A stretch of DNA of 64,000 nucleotides, from assembly GCF_021538895.1 (NCBI RefSeq), contig NZ_JADDRL010000001.1:164300-228299 (forward strand), read 5' to 3'. Numbering within the stretch: position 1 is the stretch's first letter; each line of letters begins with the position of its first letter. This document shows positions 25,594 through 33,382 of the stretch, piece by piece. This DNA is from Streptomyces olivochromogenes (GTDB lineage: Bacteria > Actinomycetota > Actinomycetes > Streptomycetales > Streptomycetaceae). The position numbers and the translations under genes were made by a program. The notes under the pieces are model-generated. The model searched no databases. It was given only the letters and a program-made list of their open reading frames with translations, and was not told the origin of the DNA.

Positions 25594-26559
25594 TCAGCGA
25601 CGCAGGGTGGTCTCCCGCTCCATGTGGGACAGCTTCTCGGGATTGCGTACGGCGTAGAGCCCGGTGATGAGTCCGTCGTCGATGCGCACCGCCACAACGG
25701 TGTCGATCGCGTCGTCGAACCGGAGAACCAGCGCCGGGTAGCCGTTGACCTGTGCCGGTCGCATCGACGCCGCGGCGAGGGTGCCCATCCCGGCGGCCAG
25801 CAGACGGGCCACCTTGTCGGCTCCCACGACCGGCCGCAGGACGGCCTTCTTGACTCCACCACCGTCGCCCAGGAAGACCACCTCCGGCGCGAGGAGGTCG
25901 AGCAGGCTCTGCAAGTCGCCGGTTTCGGCGGCCCGTTGGAACGCGTCCAGCGCGTCCTGGGTCTCGGTCCGGGAAACGATCCCGCGCGGCCGGCGCGCGG
26001 CGACATGTGCCCGTGCGCGGTGCGCGATCTGACGGACCGCCGCCGGACTCTTGTCGACGGCCTCGGCGATCTCGTCGTACCCGAGGTCGAACACCTCGCG
26101 CAGCACGAACACCGCCCGCTCGGTCGGCGCGAGCGTCTCCAGCACCAGAAGCATCGCCATCGAGACGCTGTCGGCCAGCTCGGCGTCCTCGGCGACGTCC
26201 GGGGCGGTCAGCAACGGCTCGGGCAACCAGGCGCCGACGTAGGACTCCTTACGGCGGCCGAGCGTACGCAGCCGGGTCAGCGACTGGCGCGTGGTGATCC
26301 GGACCAGGTACGCACGCTGATCCCGCACGGTGCCGAGATCGACACCCGCCCAGCGCATCCAGGTCTCCTGGAGCACGTCCTCCGCGTCGGCGGCCGAGCC
26401 GAGCATCTCGTAGGCGACGGTGAACAGCAGGTTGCGATGGGCGATGAACGCCTCGGTGGCGGCGTCCGTGCGTCCGCCGTCGGCGTGCCGCCCGGCCGCG
26501 CCCTCCGCGCCCTCCGCGTCCTCCATGTCCGCCGTGTGCTCGCTGTGCGCGCTCTTCAC
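25594..26559 (-). CDS. sigJ: ECF41-group RNA polymerase sigma factor (SigJ-like)
   Basis: The 321-residue sigma factor has region 2 (AFIAHRNLLFTVAYEMLGS then AEDVLQETWMRW, about 35-70), region 4 (LAPTERAVFVLREVFDLGYD, about 135-175) and a C-terminal SnoaL-like domain. That domain carries the ECF41 hallmarks GDGGG (in VFLGDGGGVKKA) and NPEKL near the C-terminus. ECF41 factors have no separate anti-sigma; the C-terminal domain modulates activity. GTG 26559 is chosen for AGGAG six bases upstream. The divergent carboxymuconolactone decarboxylase gene is the standard ECF41 partner. The symbol is by group resemblance. Confidence 0.92.
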   Translation of the reverse strand: MKSAHSEHTADMEDAEGAEGAAGRHADGGRTDAATEAFIAHRNLLFTVAYEMLGSAADAEDVLQETWMRWAGVDLGTVRDQRAYLVRITTRQSLTRLRTLGRRKESYVGAWLPEPLLTAPDVAEDAELADSVSMAMLLVLETLAPTERAVFVLREVFDLGYDEIAEAVDKSPAAVRQIAHRARAHVAARRPRGIVSRTETQDALDAFQRAAETGDLQSLLDLLAPEVVFLGDGGGVKKAVLRPVVGADKVARLLAAGMGTLAAASMRPAQVNGYPALVLRFDDAIDTVVAVRIDDGLITGLYAVRNPEKLSHMERETTLRR

Positions 26560-26603
26560 CTGTTGCTCCTGCCTGTTCGCTCTCGACAGTGTCACGCGCA
26601 CAA

Positions 26604-26631
26604 GACGTCGGCCCCCCGTTGCCTTGTGACA
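26604..26631 (-). promoter_or_regulatory. ECF41-type promoter for sigJ-like gene
   Basis: On the minus strand TGTCACA (26631-26625) and CGTC (26607-26604) are separated by 17 bp, close to the published ECF41 consensus TGTCACA-N16-CGTC. It lies about 45 bp upstream of the GTG start, which suggests autoregulation. Confidence 0.7.
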
Positions 26632-26733
26632 CCCCTGCACGGTGGCGCTCGTCACACGACCGTGCCGTCACAAGGAGCGGGGCGCCGGCATCTCGTGTTC
26701 GGCAAACGCACCACCACGAGTGAGGACGAGATC

Positions 26734-27219
26734 ATGGACGCCCGGTTCAACCTGCTCGACAACGAGATCTCCAGCAAGTTCGCCAAGCGGTTCGCCAACT
26801 CCGGCATGGTGATCGACCAGTCGTCGCTGCCCAAGTCCACACGGGAGTTGGTGTCGTTGCGCGCCAGCCAGATCAACGGCTGCGGCTGGTGCGTCGACAT
26901 GCACACCAAGGAGGCGGCGGCCGCCGGCGAGACCGCTGTCCGCCTCAACCTGGTCGCCGCCTGGCGTGAGTCCACGGTGTTCACGGAGGCCGAGCGGGCC
27001 GCGCTGGCCCTCGCCGAAGAGGGCACCCGGCTCGCGGACGCCCACGAGGGCGTGTCCGACGAGACCTGGGCCCAGGTGCGCAAGCACTACGACGACGACC
27101 AGGTCGCGGCACTGGTCTGCCTGGTCGCCCTGATCAACGCGGCCAACCGGCTCGCCGTGATCGTGCACCAGCGGGGCAGCTCGTACGAGCCCGGCGCGTT
27201 CGCCACGGCGGTCAACTGA
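26734..27219 (+). CDS. carboxymuconolactone decarboxylase-family / AhpD-like protein
   Basis: The 161-residue all-helical protein has the redox CxxC within RASQINGCGWCVDMHTKEA (about 45-63) and a C-terminal LVALINAANRLAVIVHQ. This is the AhpD-like CMD family, which acts as peroxidase partner or gamma-carboxymuconolactone decarboxylase; the CxxC and following His favour a peroxidase-type redox role. It is divergent from the ECF41 sigma gene and is a typical ECF41 regulon member. A strong hairpin follows at 27240-27276. Confidence 0.9.
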   Translation: MDARFNLLDNEISSKFAKRFANSGMVIDQSSLPKSTRELVSLRASQINGCGWCVDMHTKEAAAAGETAVRLNLVAAWRESTVFTEAERAALALAEEGTRLADAHEGVSDETWAQVRKHYDDDQVAALVCLVALINAANRLAVIVHQRGSSYEPGAFATAVN

Positions 27220-27239
27220 CCGGCGGCCGCGGCCGGCCC

Positions 27240-27276
27240 GGCCCGGCCCGGGATCAGTCGATCCGGGCCGGGCCCG
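27240..27276 (+). terminator. strong hairpin after CMD gene
   Basis: GCCCGGCCCGGGATC pairs with GATCCGGGCCGGGC around the loop AGTC, with a single bulged G. It begins 21 bases after the CMD stop codon. Confidence 0.75.
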
Positions 27277-27516
27277 TGCATGTCCCGGTCGTAGCCGTCG
27301 TCGGCGTGGAGAGGCAGACGTTGACGGAAACAGGGACGGGCAGCGCAGATCCGGCGAACTGGGGCGTATGTTCCGGTCGATTCGCCCGGATCCTGCTTCT
27401 TCGCCCGCTTCAACACCCTGCCGAGGAGGGCGTCTTCAAGGGTTGCGTGGGTCGCGCATGTGACCGATGTGACGTTCTTCCTTGCGGACGAAGGGCGGGT
27501 GCGGTGAATCTTTCGG

Positions 27517-27540
27517 GGAACGCGCGTCCGAAGAATTGTT
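27517..27540 (+). promoter_or_regulatory. candidate ECF-type promoter
   Basis: GGAAC (27517-27521), a 16-bp spacer and GTT (27538-27540) fit the generic ECF sigma promoter GGAAC-N16-GTT. It lies about 70 bp upstream of the sigma-CAP fusion gene. The rest of the 393-bp gap 27220-27612 shows only the CMD terminator and no gene. Confidence 0.45.
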
Positions 27541-27612
27541 ATCCGAGGCTCCCCCGGCGGTCTCCCAGGTATCGGACAGCATCGTTCGGCGTCTAGGACA
27601 GGGAAGCGTTAG

Positions 27613-29238
27613 ATGAGCACACAGCACGCGGCGGAGTCGGCGGCCTTGGTGATGGCCGCCCGGGACGGCGACCCGGAGGCTCAGGACGCCCTGGTCAGTG
27701 CCTACCTCCCGCTGGTCTACAACATCGTGGGACGGGCTCTGAACGGCTCGGTCGACGTCGACGACGTGGTGCAGGAGACCATGCTGCGTGCCCTGGACGC
27801 GCTGGGCGGCCTGCGTACGCCCGAAAGCTTCCGTTCCTGGCTCGTGGCGATCGCGATGAACCAGGTCCGGGCGCACTGGCAGGACCGGCAGGTCGCCCCC
27901 GACGCGGTGGAGGAGGCCCACGATCTGGCCGACCCGGGGGCCGACTTCGTGGATCTGACCATCGTGCAGCTGCAGCTGTCCGGCCAGCGCCAGGAAACCG
28001 CGGCTGCCACGCGCTGGCTGGAGCCGGACGACCGGGGGCTCCTGTCGCTGTGGTGGCTGGAGTGCGCCGGTGAGCTGACCCGGGCCGAGGTCGCCGAGGC
28101 CCTGGAACTGACGCCCCAGCACACGGCGGTGCGGGTGCAGCGGATGAAGGCGCAGCTGGAAGCCGCTCGTGTGGTGGTACGGGCGCTCGCCGCGCAGCCG
28201 CCGTGCGCGGAACTGCGCGGCATGCTGGGCACCTGGGACGGCCGGCCCTCCGCGCTGTGGCGCAAGCGCATAGCCCGGCACGCCCGCGGCTGCGCGCGCT
28301 GCTCGGGCCTGTGGAGCGGGCTGATGCCCGCGGAAGGGCTGCTGGCCGGTCTGGGGCTGGTCGCGGCGTCGTCCGCGCTCGTCGCGGGCATCCGCTCGAC
28401 CACCAGGGGGATGGTTCCGGCCGGTTCGGCGCTGCGCATGGATGCCTCCGCGGGCCGCGCCGGATCCGGCCCGGCGGCCGGGCACCGCGCCTCGCGCGTG
28501 CGGGGTGCCTCCCGGGGCGAGGCCCGCCGGCGCCGTCGAATACGGCGACGTGCCGTGGGAGGCGCCGTCGTGGCGGTCTGCGTGGCGGGCGGCGGCCTCT
28601 GGTACTTCGGCTCCGGGAACGACGAAACGACCACCGCGCACTCCGCCGACGCTCCCGTCGTGGACCTCTCGGCCCGCAGCACCGCCCAGAGCACACCGTC
28701 CGCCTCGGCCTCCGCGTCGCCTTCCCCGTCCGCGTCGAAGAAGGCGAAGGCGTCGCCGAGCCCGAAGCCCACCAAGAAGAGCACCCCGACCCCCCGGCAG
28801 ACCATCCGGCCCACTCGTACGTCCGTCGTTACGCCGCCGACACAAGCAGCCCCGTCCGGCACGGTGGCGCAGGTGGTCGCCCTGGTGAACAAGGAGCGGG
28901 CGAACGCCGGCTGCGGTCCGCTCACCGAGGACTCGCAGCTGGACAAGGCGGCGCAGGGCCTCTCGGACGACATGGCCGCGCGCAACTTCTTCGACCACAC
29001 CGACCCCGACGGCCGGGACCCGGGGCAGCGCATCACCGCCGCCGGCTACCGCTGGTCCACCTACGGGGAGAACATCGCCCAGGGCCAGCAGACCCCGGCG
29101 TCCGTGATGGACTCCTGGATGCACAGCCCCGGCCACCGCGCCAACATCCTCAACTGCTCCTTCAAGAACATCGGGGTGGGCGTGCACAACGGTTCGGGGG
29201 GCCCGTGGTGGACGCAGGACTTCGGCGCCAAGCAGTGA
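27613..29238 (+). CDS. sigma-70 domain / transmembrane / CAP (SCP-PR1) fusion protein
   Basis: The 541-residue protein joins parts seldom found together. Residues 15-95 are sigma region 2 (YLPLVYNIVGRALNGSVDVD, FRSWLVAIAMNQVRAHW). Residues 140-192 are a region-4-like helix-turn-helix (LTRAEVAEALELTPQHTAVRV). A zinc-finger-like C198...H223-x3-C227-x2-C230 follows, as in ZAS anti-sigma domains. An Arg cluster and a single clear membrane helix (about 314-332) come next, then a Ser/Pro/Lys-rich linker (350-412). Last is a CAP domain (414-541; LVNKERANAGCGPL, FFDHTDPDG, YGENIAQGQ, SWMHSPGHRANIL). The cytoplasmic sigma part would be tethered to an outside CAP domain. Confidence 0.9.
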   Translation: MSTQHAAESAALVMAARDGDPEAQDALVSAYLPLVYNIVGRALNGSVDVDDVVQETMLRALDALGGLRTPESFRSWLVAIAMNQVRAHWQDRQVAPDAVEEAHDLADPGADFVDLTIVQLQLSGQRQETAAATRWLEPDDRGLLSLWWLECAGELTRAEVAEALELTPQHTAVRVQRMKAQLEAARVVVRALAAQPPCAELRGMLGTWDGRPSALWRKRIARHARGCARCSGLWSGLMPAEGLLAGLGLVAASSALVAGIRSTTRGMVPAGSALRMDASAGRAGSGPAAGHRASRVRGASRGEARRRRRIRRRAVGGAVVAVCVAGGGLWYFGSGNDETTTAHSADAPVVDLSARSTAQSTPSASASASPSPSASKKAKASPSPKPTKKSTPTPRQTIRPTRTSVVTPPTQAAPSGTVAQVVALVNKERANAGCGPLTEDSQLDKAAQGLSDDMAARNFFDHTDPDGRDPGQRITAAGYRWSTYGENIAQGQQTPASVMDSWMHSPGHRANILNCSFKNIGVGVHNGSGGPWWTQDFGAKQ

Positions 29239-29347
29239 GTCGCTCGTGCCGACTCCGCCTCGTGAGTGCCGTGGCGGTGTGACCGGGGTGTGCGCGCGTT
29301 CCATCGCGTGGGCGCACTCCCGGTATGCCCAGGCTCTATGCCCAGGC

Positions 29348-29794
29348 TCAATCAGCCTGGCGTTGGAGATCGGCTACATGATGGAGAGCCGTCTTGAAGG
29401 CGGCGTACTCCCGCTTGCCCAGTGCGTTCGCGTGACGTTCCTCGATGGCGCGCATGATGGAGGTGGCGGCCTCCATCTGCAGCAGTCCGCGTTCGGTGGG
29501 ACAGATCAGCTTGGCGCGGCGGTCGGCCGGGTCCGGCCTCCGTTCGACGTAGCCGAGGCGTTCCAGGTCGTCGATGAGGGAGCCGATGACCTGCTTGTGC
29601 TGTCCGGAGGCGCGGGCGAGTTCGCTGGCACGGATGCCGTCGGCACGCAGGTAGGCGAGGACGGCGCCGGCGCGCGGCTGGATGTCGTCGAAGCCCTGCT
29701 CGGCGAGCGCGGTGAACAGCTCACGCTGAACGGAGAAGAGGACCCGCGCGGCGAGCACGCCGAGGTCCGGCTCCGAGGTCTCGTGCCCGGTCAA
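29348..29794 (-). CDS. MarR-family transcriptional regulator
   Basis: The 148-residue protein has the MarR winged helix: GFDDIQPRAGAVLAYLRADG, ASELARASGQHKQVIGSLID, LERLGYVERRPDPADRRAKL, with dimerisation helices at both ends. The frame extends to 29938 but TTG 29794 behind GGAGAGG gives the usual family length and leaves the palindrome at 29888-29908 outside the coding region. It is divergent from the broken isochorismatase-like gene and likely repressed it and itself. Confidence 0.85.
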   Translation of the reverse strand: MTGHETSEPDLGVLAARVLFSVQRELFTALAEQGFDDIQPRAGAVLAYLRADGIRASELARASGQHKQVIGSLIDDLERLGYVERRPDPADRRAKLICPTERGLLQMEAATSIMRAIEERHANALGKREYAAFKTALHHVADLQRQAD

Positions 29795-29887
29795 CGCCTC
29801 TCCCGTCTCGGCGGTCCGCCACCGCAGTGCTGTCCGACGGGCAATTTTAGTGCGCTTGCGCTCCGCGAGACCGAGGCATTGCCCCGA

Positions 29888-29921
29888 ATAGTCACCAATA
29901 TTGACTATCAAGTTCGGTGAC
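29888..29921. promoter_or_regulatory. overlapping inverted repeats, probable MarR operator
   Basis: ATAGTCA (29888-29894) and TGACTAT (29902-29908) form a perfect 7-bp-arm repeat around a 7-bp spacer. GTCACC (29891-29896) also pairs with GGTGAC (29916-29921). Both lie in the AT-rich gap between the divergent MarR and isochorismatase-like genes. Confidence 0.75.
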
Positions 29922-29955
29922 CAATCGCGTGGCTCCACCCCCGAAGGAGCGGAAG

Positions 29956-30609
29956 ATGAGCGAGCGCAGCAAGTTCACGGAGTCGATCACCCGGGGGAAC
30001 GCTGTCGTCGTGCTGGTCGACCACCAGGTGGGTCTGCTGACCGGCGTCCGGGACATCCCGATCGGCGAGCTCAAGCACAACGTGGTCGCGCTGGCACGGG
30101 CGGCGGCCGTGCTGGGCATCCCGCTGGTCGTGACCACCACCGCGGCCGACAGCATGTGGGGGCCGACCGCACCCGAGCTGGTCGAGGCGTTCCCGGCCGG
30201 ACAGAAGATCATCGACCGCAGCACGGTCAACGCCTGGCACGACGACCGGGTCCGCGAGGCCGTCGAGACCACCGGACGGCAGAAGCTGATCTTCGCCGGG
30301 GTGTCGCTCTAAGTGTGCGCGGCACTGCCCGCGATCTCGGCGACGGCCGCCGGGTACGACGCGTACGTCGCCGTGGACGCGTCCGGCACCTTCAGCCGTA
30401 CCAAGCGGGAGGCCGGCCTGTTGCGCATGCAGCAGGCGGGCGTGATCGTCAGCGACGACGGCACCCTCATGGTCAAGGCTCTGGCCGACAACGCCTCCCC
30501 CGAATCCGGCGCGTTGTACGCCGCGCTGGACATGCCGTTCGCCGTGCTGGTCGGCCAGATTTCGACGGCCTATCAGGGCGGGGTAGCCGACCGCCAGGAG
30601 CGCGTATAG
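29956..30609 (+). pseudogene. isochorismatase-like hydrolase with in-frame stop
   Basis: The frame encodes an isochorismatase/cysteine-hydrolase-fold protein: NAVVVLVDHQVGLLTG (catalytic Asp22) and IPLVVTTTAADSMWGP. GVSL is followed by TAA at 30310-30312 (codon 119), and VCAALPAISATAAGYDAY then resumes in the same frame to 30609. The family normally reads GVSxEVC, so the stop replaces a residue two codons before the nucleophilic cysteine. Without readthrough the product lacks the nucleophile and is inactive. ATG 29956 has AAGGAG upstream. Downstream codon usage is intact, so the mutation looks recent. Confidence 0.85.
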
Positions 30610-30618
30610 CGTCACCGC

Positions 30619-31398
30619 GTGGATCAGAATGAACGGCTGCGTCACGCCTCGTCGTTCGGTGCGGCGGCGGTCGCGTACTCCACGCACCGTCCCAACTATG
30701 CGCAGGCCGCGGTGCGTTGGGCGCTGGAGCCCGCGCCCGGCCCCCGTGTGCTCGACCTCGGCGCCGGGACCGGCAAGCTGACCGCCACGCTGGTCGCCCT
30801 GGGTGCCGAGGTGATCGCCGTCGAGCCCGACCCGGGGATGCTGACCGAGCTGCGCCGCTCACTGCCGGATGTCCGTGCCCTGTCGGGCAGTGCCGAGGCG
30901 ATACCGCTGCCGGACGCCTGCGTCGATGCCGTGCTGGCCGGCAACGCCATGCACTGGTTCGACATGGCCGTCGCGGGACCCGAGATCACCAGGGTCCTCG
31001 CGCCCAGCGGCATCCTGGCCGGCCTGTGGAACCTCATGGACGACCAGGTCGAGTGGGTTGCCGGGCTCGCGCGGGTCAGCGGGAGCGCGGCCATCGGCCC
31101 CCGCGACACGCCCACCGGCTGGCGCGCCGAGACGGCCGACCTGCACCTTCCCAAGACCGGCGCGGCCGCCCGGTTCGGCTCGCCGGAGCAGGCCGAGTTC
31201 CCTCGCGGGCAGCGCCGCACCGCCGACTCCCTCGTCGCGACCATCGCGACGCGCGCGGGAATGCTGGTCATGCCGGAACACGAACAGCACGTCACGCTGG
31301 GCCGGATCCGCGCATTCCTCGCCGACAGACCGGAGACGGCCCGCGGCGAGTTCACTCTCCCGATGCTGACCGGCGTACTGCGCGTCCGGCGGCTGTGA
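30619..31398 (+). CDS. class I SAM-dependent methyltransferase
   Basis: The 259-residue protein has motif I VLDLGAGTGKLTATL (about 44-58), an acidic residue at the end of strand 2 (VIAVEPDPGM), SAEAIPLPDACVDAVLAGNAMHWF (motifs II/III) and ITRVLAPSGILAGLWN. The FxxxAxxYxxxRPxY start (FGAAAVAYSTHRPNY) is typical of the Methyltransf_11/25 type. The methyl acceptor is unknown. GTG 30619 begins 10 bp after the isochorismatase-like frame, so the two were probably co-transcribed. Confidence 0.88.
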   Translation: MDQNERLRHASSFGAAAVAYSTHRPNYAQAAVRWALEPAPGPRVLDLGAGTGKLTATLVALGAEVIAVEPDPGMLTELRRSLPDVRALSGSAEAIPLPDACVDAVLAGNAMHWFDMAVAGPEITRVLAPSGILAGLWNLMDDQVEWVAGLARVSGSAAIGPRDTPTGWRAETADLHLPKTGAAARFGSPEQAEFPRGQRRTADSLVATIATRAGMLVMPEHEQHVTLGRIRAFLADRPETARGEFTLPMLTGVLRVRRL

Positions 31399-31411
31399 CA
31401 CATCACGGCGG

Positions 31412-32725
31412 TTACTCGTCCTGTGCGCGTGCGGTGTTGACCGCCGCCTGGAGTTGCAGCCAGGACGGGTCCGTCGCGGTCGCGGTGGTCGTTGATTCCA
31501 GGTCGTCCCGCTCCCAGGTCCGAGTGCCGTCGGTGACGACGAGGTGGGTCTCCAGATCGCCGACGTCGGGCACCTCGGAGGTGGCGGCCAAGAAGGACGC
31601 GACGGCGGCCCGCGACCCGTCGGCGTCCAGGGTTCGGGCCGTTGCGGAGTCGGGGCGCAGCGAGTCGGCGCGCAGCGACAGGAGCGCGAGCTCGCCTCCA
31701 CCGCCGGCGACGAGGAGATGCCCTGTCGTCGTGGCGGTCAACGCTGTCAACGCGGTCACCGGGGAGCCGGCCAGCACGTCGTGCTCGACCGCCCGCTGAC
31801 TGTGGAGGTCGACCTCGATGAGGGTGCCGGTCGGCGTTCCGACCCAGAGCACGCCGGGTTGGGCTCCGAACGCGATGTTGTGTCGCGACCAGGCGCGCAT
31901 CTGCTCAAGCCACTCCGGCGGGCAGGGGTGGCCCGGGTAGGGGTCGCCGAGGGCGGTCGTCAGTACGCAGTGAAGTGAAGGGAACTCGAATACGTTCGGT
32001 GTGTTCCCGTACGCGTTGCCGCGGATCGCGAGATGGCGTCCGTCCGGGCTGAAGATCGGTGTCCTGTAGCCGTCGGCATCAAGGATCAGCGCTCGGCGAA
32101 GCACGCGCATCGCCGCCGGCCGGGTGTCGTCATCGACGCGTGCGAAGAGCCCGAGCGTCGCGCCCTGATTGCTGAAGAGCGTGGCCACCAACCCGCCGGC
32201 GGGATGCTCCGCGATCCCGGTGTCCCAACTCGGTCCGGTGCTGACGGTTCCCGAAGCGAGGTCCAGGACGTCGGACCGCTCCCATGCGTCTTCCTCGTCG
32301 CCGGACGACGGCGAGGCCCACAACGTCCGGCCGTCCGGGCTGAATGCCAGATTTCGGTAGCGGGCAGTGGCCGGCAGGCCTTCCGGTTCCGAGAACCCGG
32401 CACGGGTCCACTGGACCAGTCCGTTCTCGCCCGAGACCAGGAGCAGGGGCTGGTCCGGATGCCAGGTGACGGCGGGTGTCCGCTGCATGCGCCGCCAACC
32501 GGCATCGGCGTAGTCGCTCGACTCGGCGCCGACCGTGCCGAGTCGGCGCGGTTGCCCGGCCGCGCAGTCCCAGACGTGTACCGTCGGGCGTTCCGAGTCC
32601 AAGCCGGCGACCAAGGGGAGTCGCGGGTGGCACATCAACCGCTCGACAGAGGGCCCACCATCGACTCGTACACGTGCCACGGTCTCAACGACAGTCACTT
32701 CAACACCGTACTGTTCAAAGGGCAT
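31412..32725 (-). CDS. WD40-like beta-propeller protein
   Basis: The 437-residue cytoplasmic protein contains repeated propeller-blade patterns. Examples are RLPLVAGLDSERPTVHVWDC, YRNLAFSPDGRTLWASPSSG, PIFSPDGRHLAIRGN and VLWVGTPTGTLIEVD, each ending in a short strand after a DG or D turn. No enzyme motif is visible, so it may be a scaffold. It ends 14 bp from the methyltransferase (convergent) and follows the DUF5959-like gene by 30 bp, which suggests they share a transcript. Confidence 0.75.
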   Translation of the reverse strand: MPFEQYGVEVTVVETVARVRVDGGPSVERLMCHPRLPLVAGLDSERPTVHVWDCAAGQPRRLGTVGAESSDYADAGWRRMQRTPAVTWHPDQPLLLVSGENGLVQWTRAGFSEPEGLPATARYRNLAFSPDGRTLWASPSSGDEEDAWERSDVLDLASGTVSTGPSWDTGIAEHPAGGLVATLFSNQGATLGLFARVDDDTRPAAMRVLRRALILDADGYRTPIFSPDGRHLAIRGNAYGNTPNVFEFPSLHCVLTTALGDPYPGHPCPPEWLEQMRAWSRHNIAFGAQPGVLWVGTPTGTLIEVDLHSQRAVEHDVLAGSPVTALTALTATTTGHLLVAGGGGELALLSLRADSLRPDSATARTLDADGSRAAVASFLAATSEVPDVGDLETHLVVTDGTRTWERDDLESTTTATATDPSWLQLQAAVNTARAQDE

Positions 32726-32755
32726 TGCGAGGGCATCACCTCGGCGCCGGCCCGC

Positions 32756-33076
32756 TCAGCCTTCCTTCAGGCTCCAGGTCTCCCAGGTCAGGTCGAGGCG
32801 GCGGTACGCGTCGTCGAACCAGGTGTCGGTGCCTTCACGCCATGCGACGTCATGTCCCGCGTCGGGCATGTCCAGGGCCTGCTGCCACTGTCTCAGATCC
32901 TCGGGGAGGAGCCCGGTCCTGAGGCTCCCCCGGACGAAGGGTGTGTCGACGTGGAACTCCCCGGCCAGGACGTCGGTTCCGGTGAGGCCCTGCCGCGTCT
33001 CCTTCCCGGTGATCCGGAGGATGACGGTATTGCCGCCCCCCTCCAGGCGGATCAGGTCGATCGACTCCTCGGCCAT
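32756..33076 (-). CDS. DUF5959-like protein, possibly shortened
   Basis: The 106-residue protein begins SIDLIRLEGGGNTVILRITG and has GTDVLAGEFHVDTPFVRGSL and LLPEDLRQWQQALD, the pattern I associate with actinobacterial DUF5959. Members are usually longer (about 140-150 residues); this one ends WETWSLKEG, so the C-terminus may be truncated or divergent. ATG 33076 has GGAGGAG upstream. The 306-bp gap 33077-33382 in front of it holds the promoters of this gene and the divergent sensor phosphatase, with no other gene seen. Confidence 0.6.
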   Translation of the reverse strand: MAEESIDLIRLEGGGNTVILRITGKETRQGLTGTDVLAGEFHVDTPFVRGSLRTGLLPEDLRQWQQALDMPDAGHDVAWREGTDTWFDDAYRRLDLTWETWSLKEG

Positions 33077-33382
33077 GACGGCTCCTCCCGGCTCGCGCGT
33101 GTCGTCGCACCCTATGCGTCGGCGTCGGCGTGGGCGCCGGAGCGGACGGCGGTTCCCTTCGTGCTTCATATCCCACACGCCAATTCATGACGGCCTCGGA
33201 TTTCTCGGCGAACTCAAACGTTCTCCTCAATGGGCCGATGACCATTCACTGAATTCGCCACCTGCCGCGCAACGCCGTCGCCCGGGCGGCGGAGCGGCCC
33301 GACGCGCCAGTGATCCGATCGCTTGCGCAGCGTCAGCATCAGGCGGACTCTGGACCTGATGAGGCAGGCCGGTGAGGGCGTA

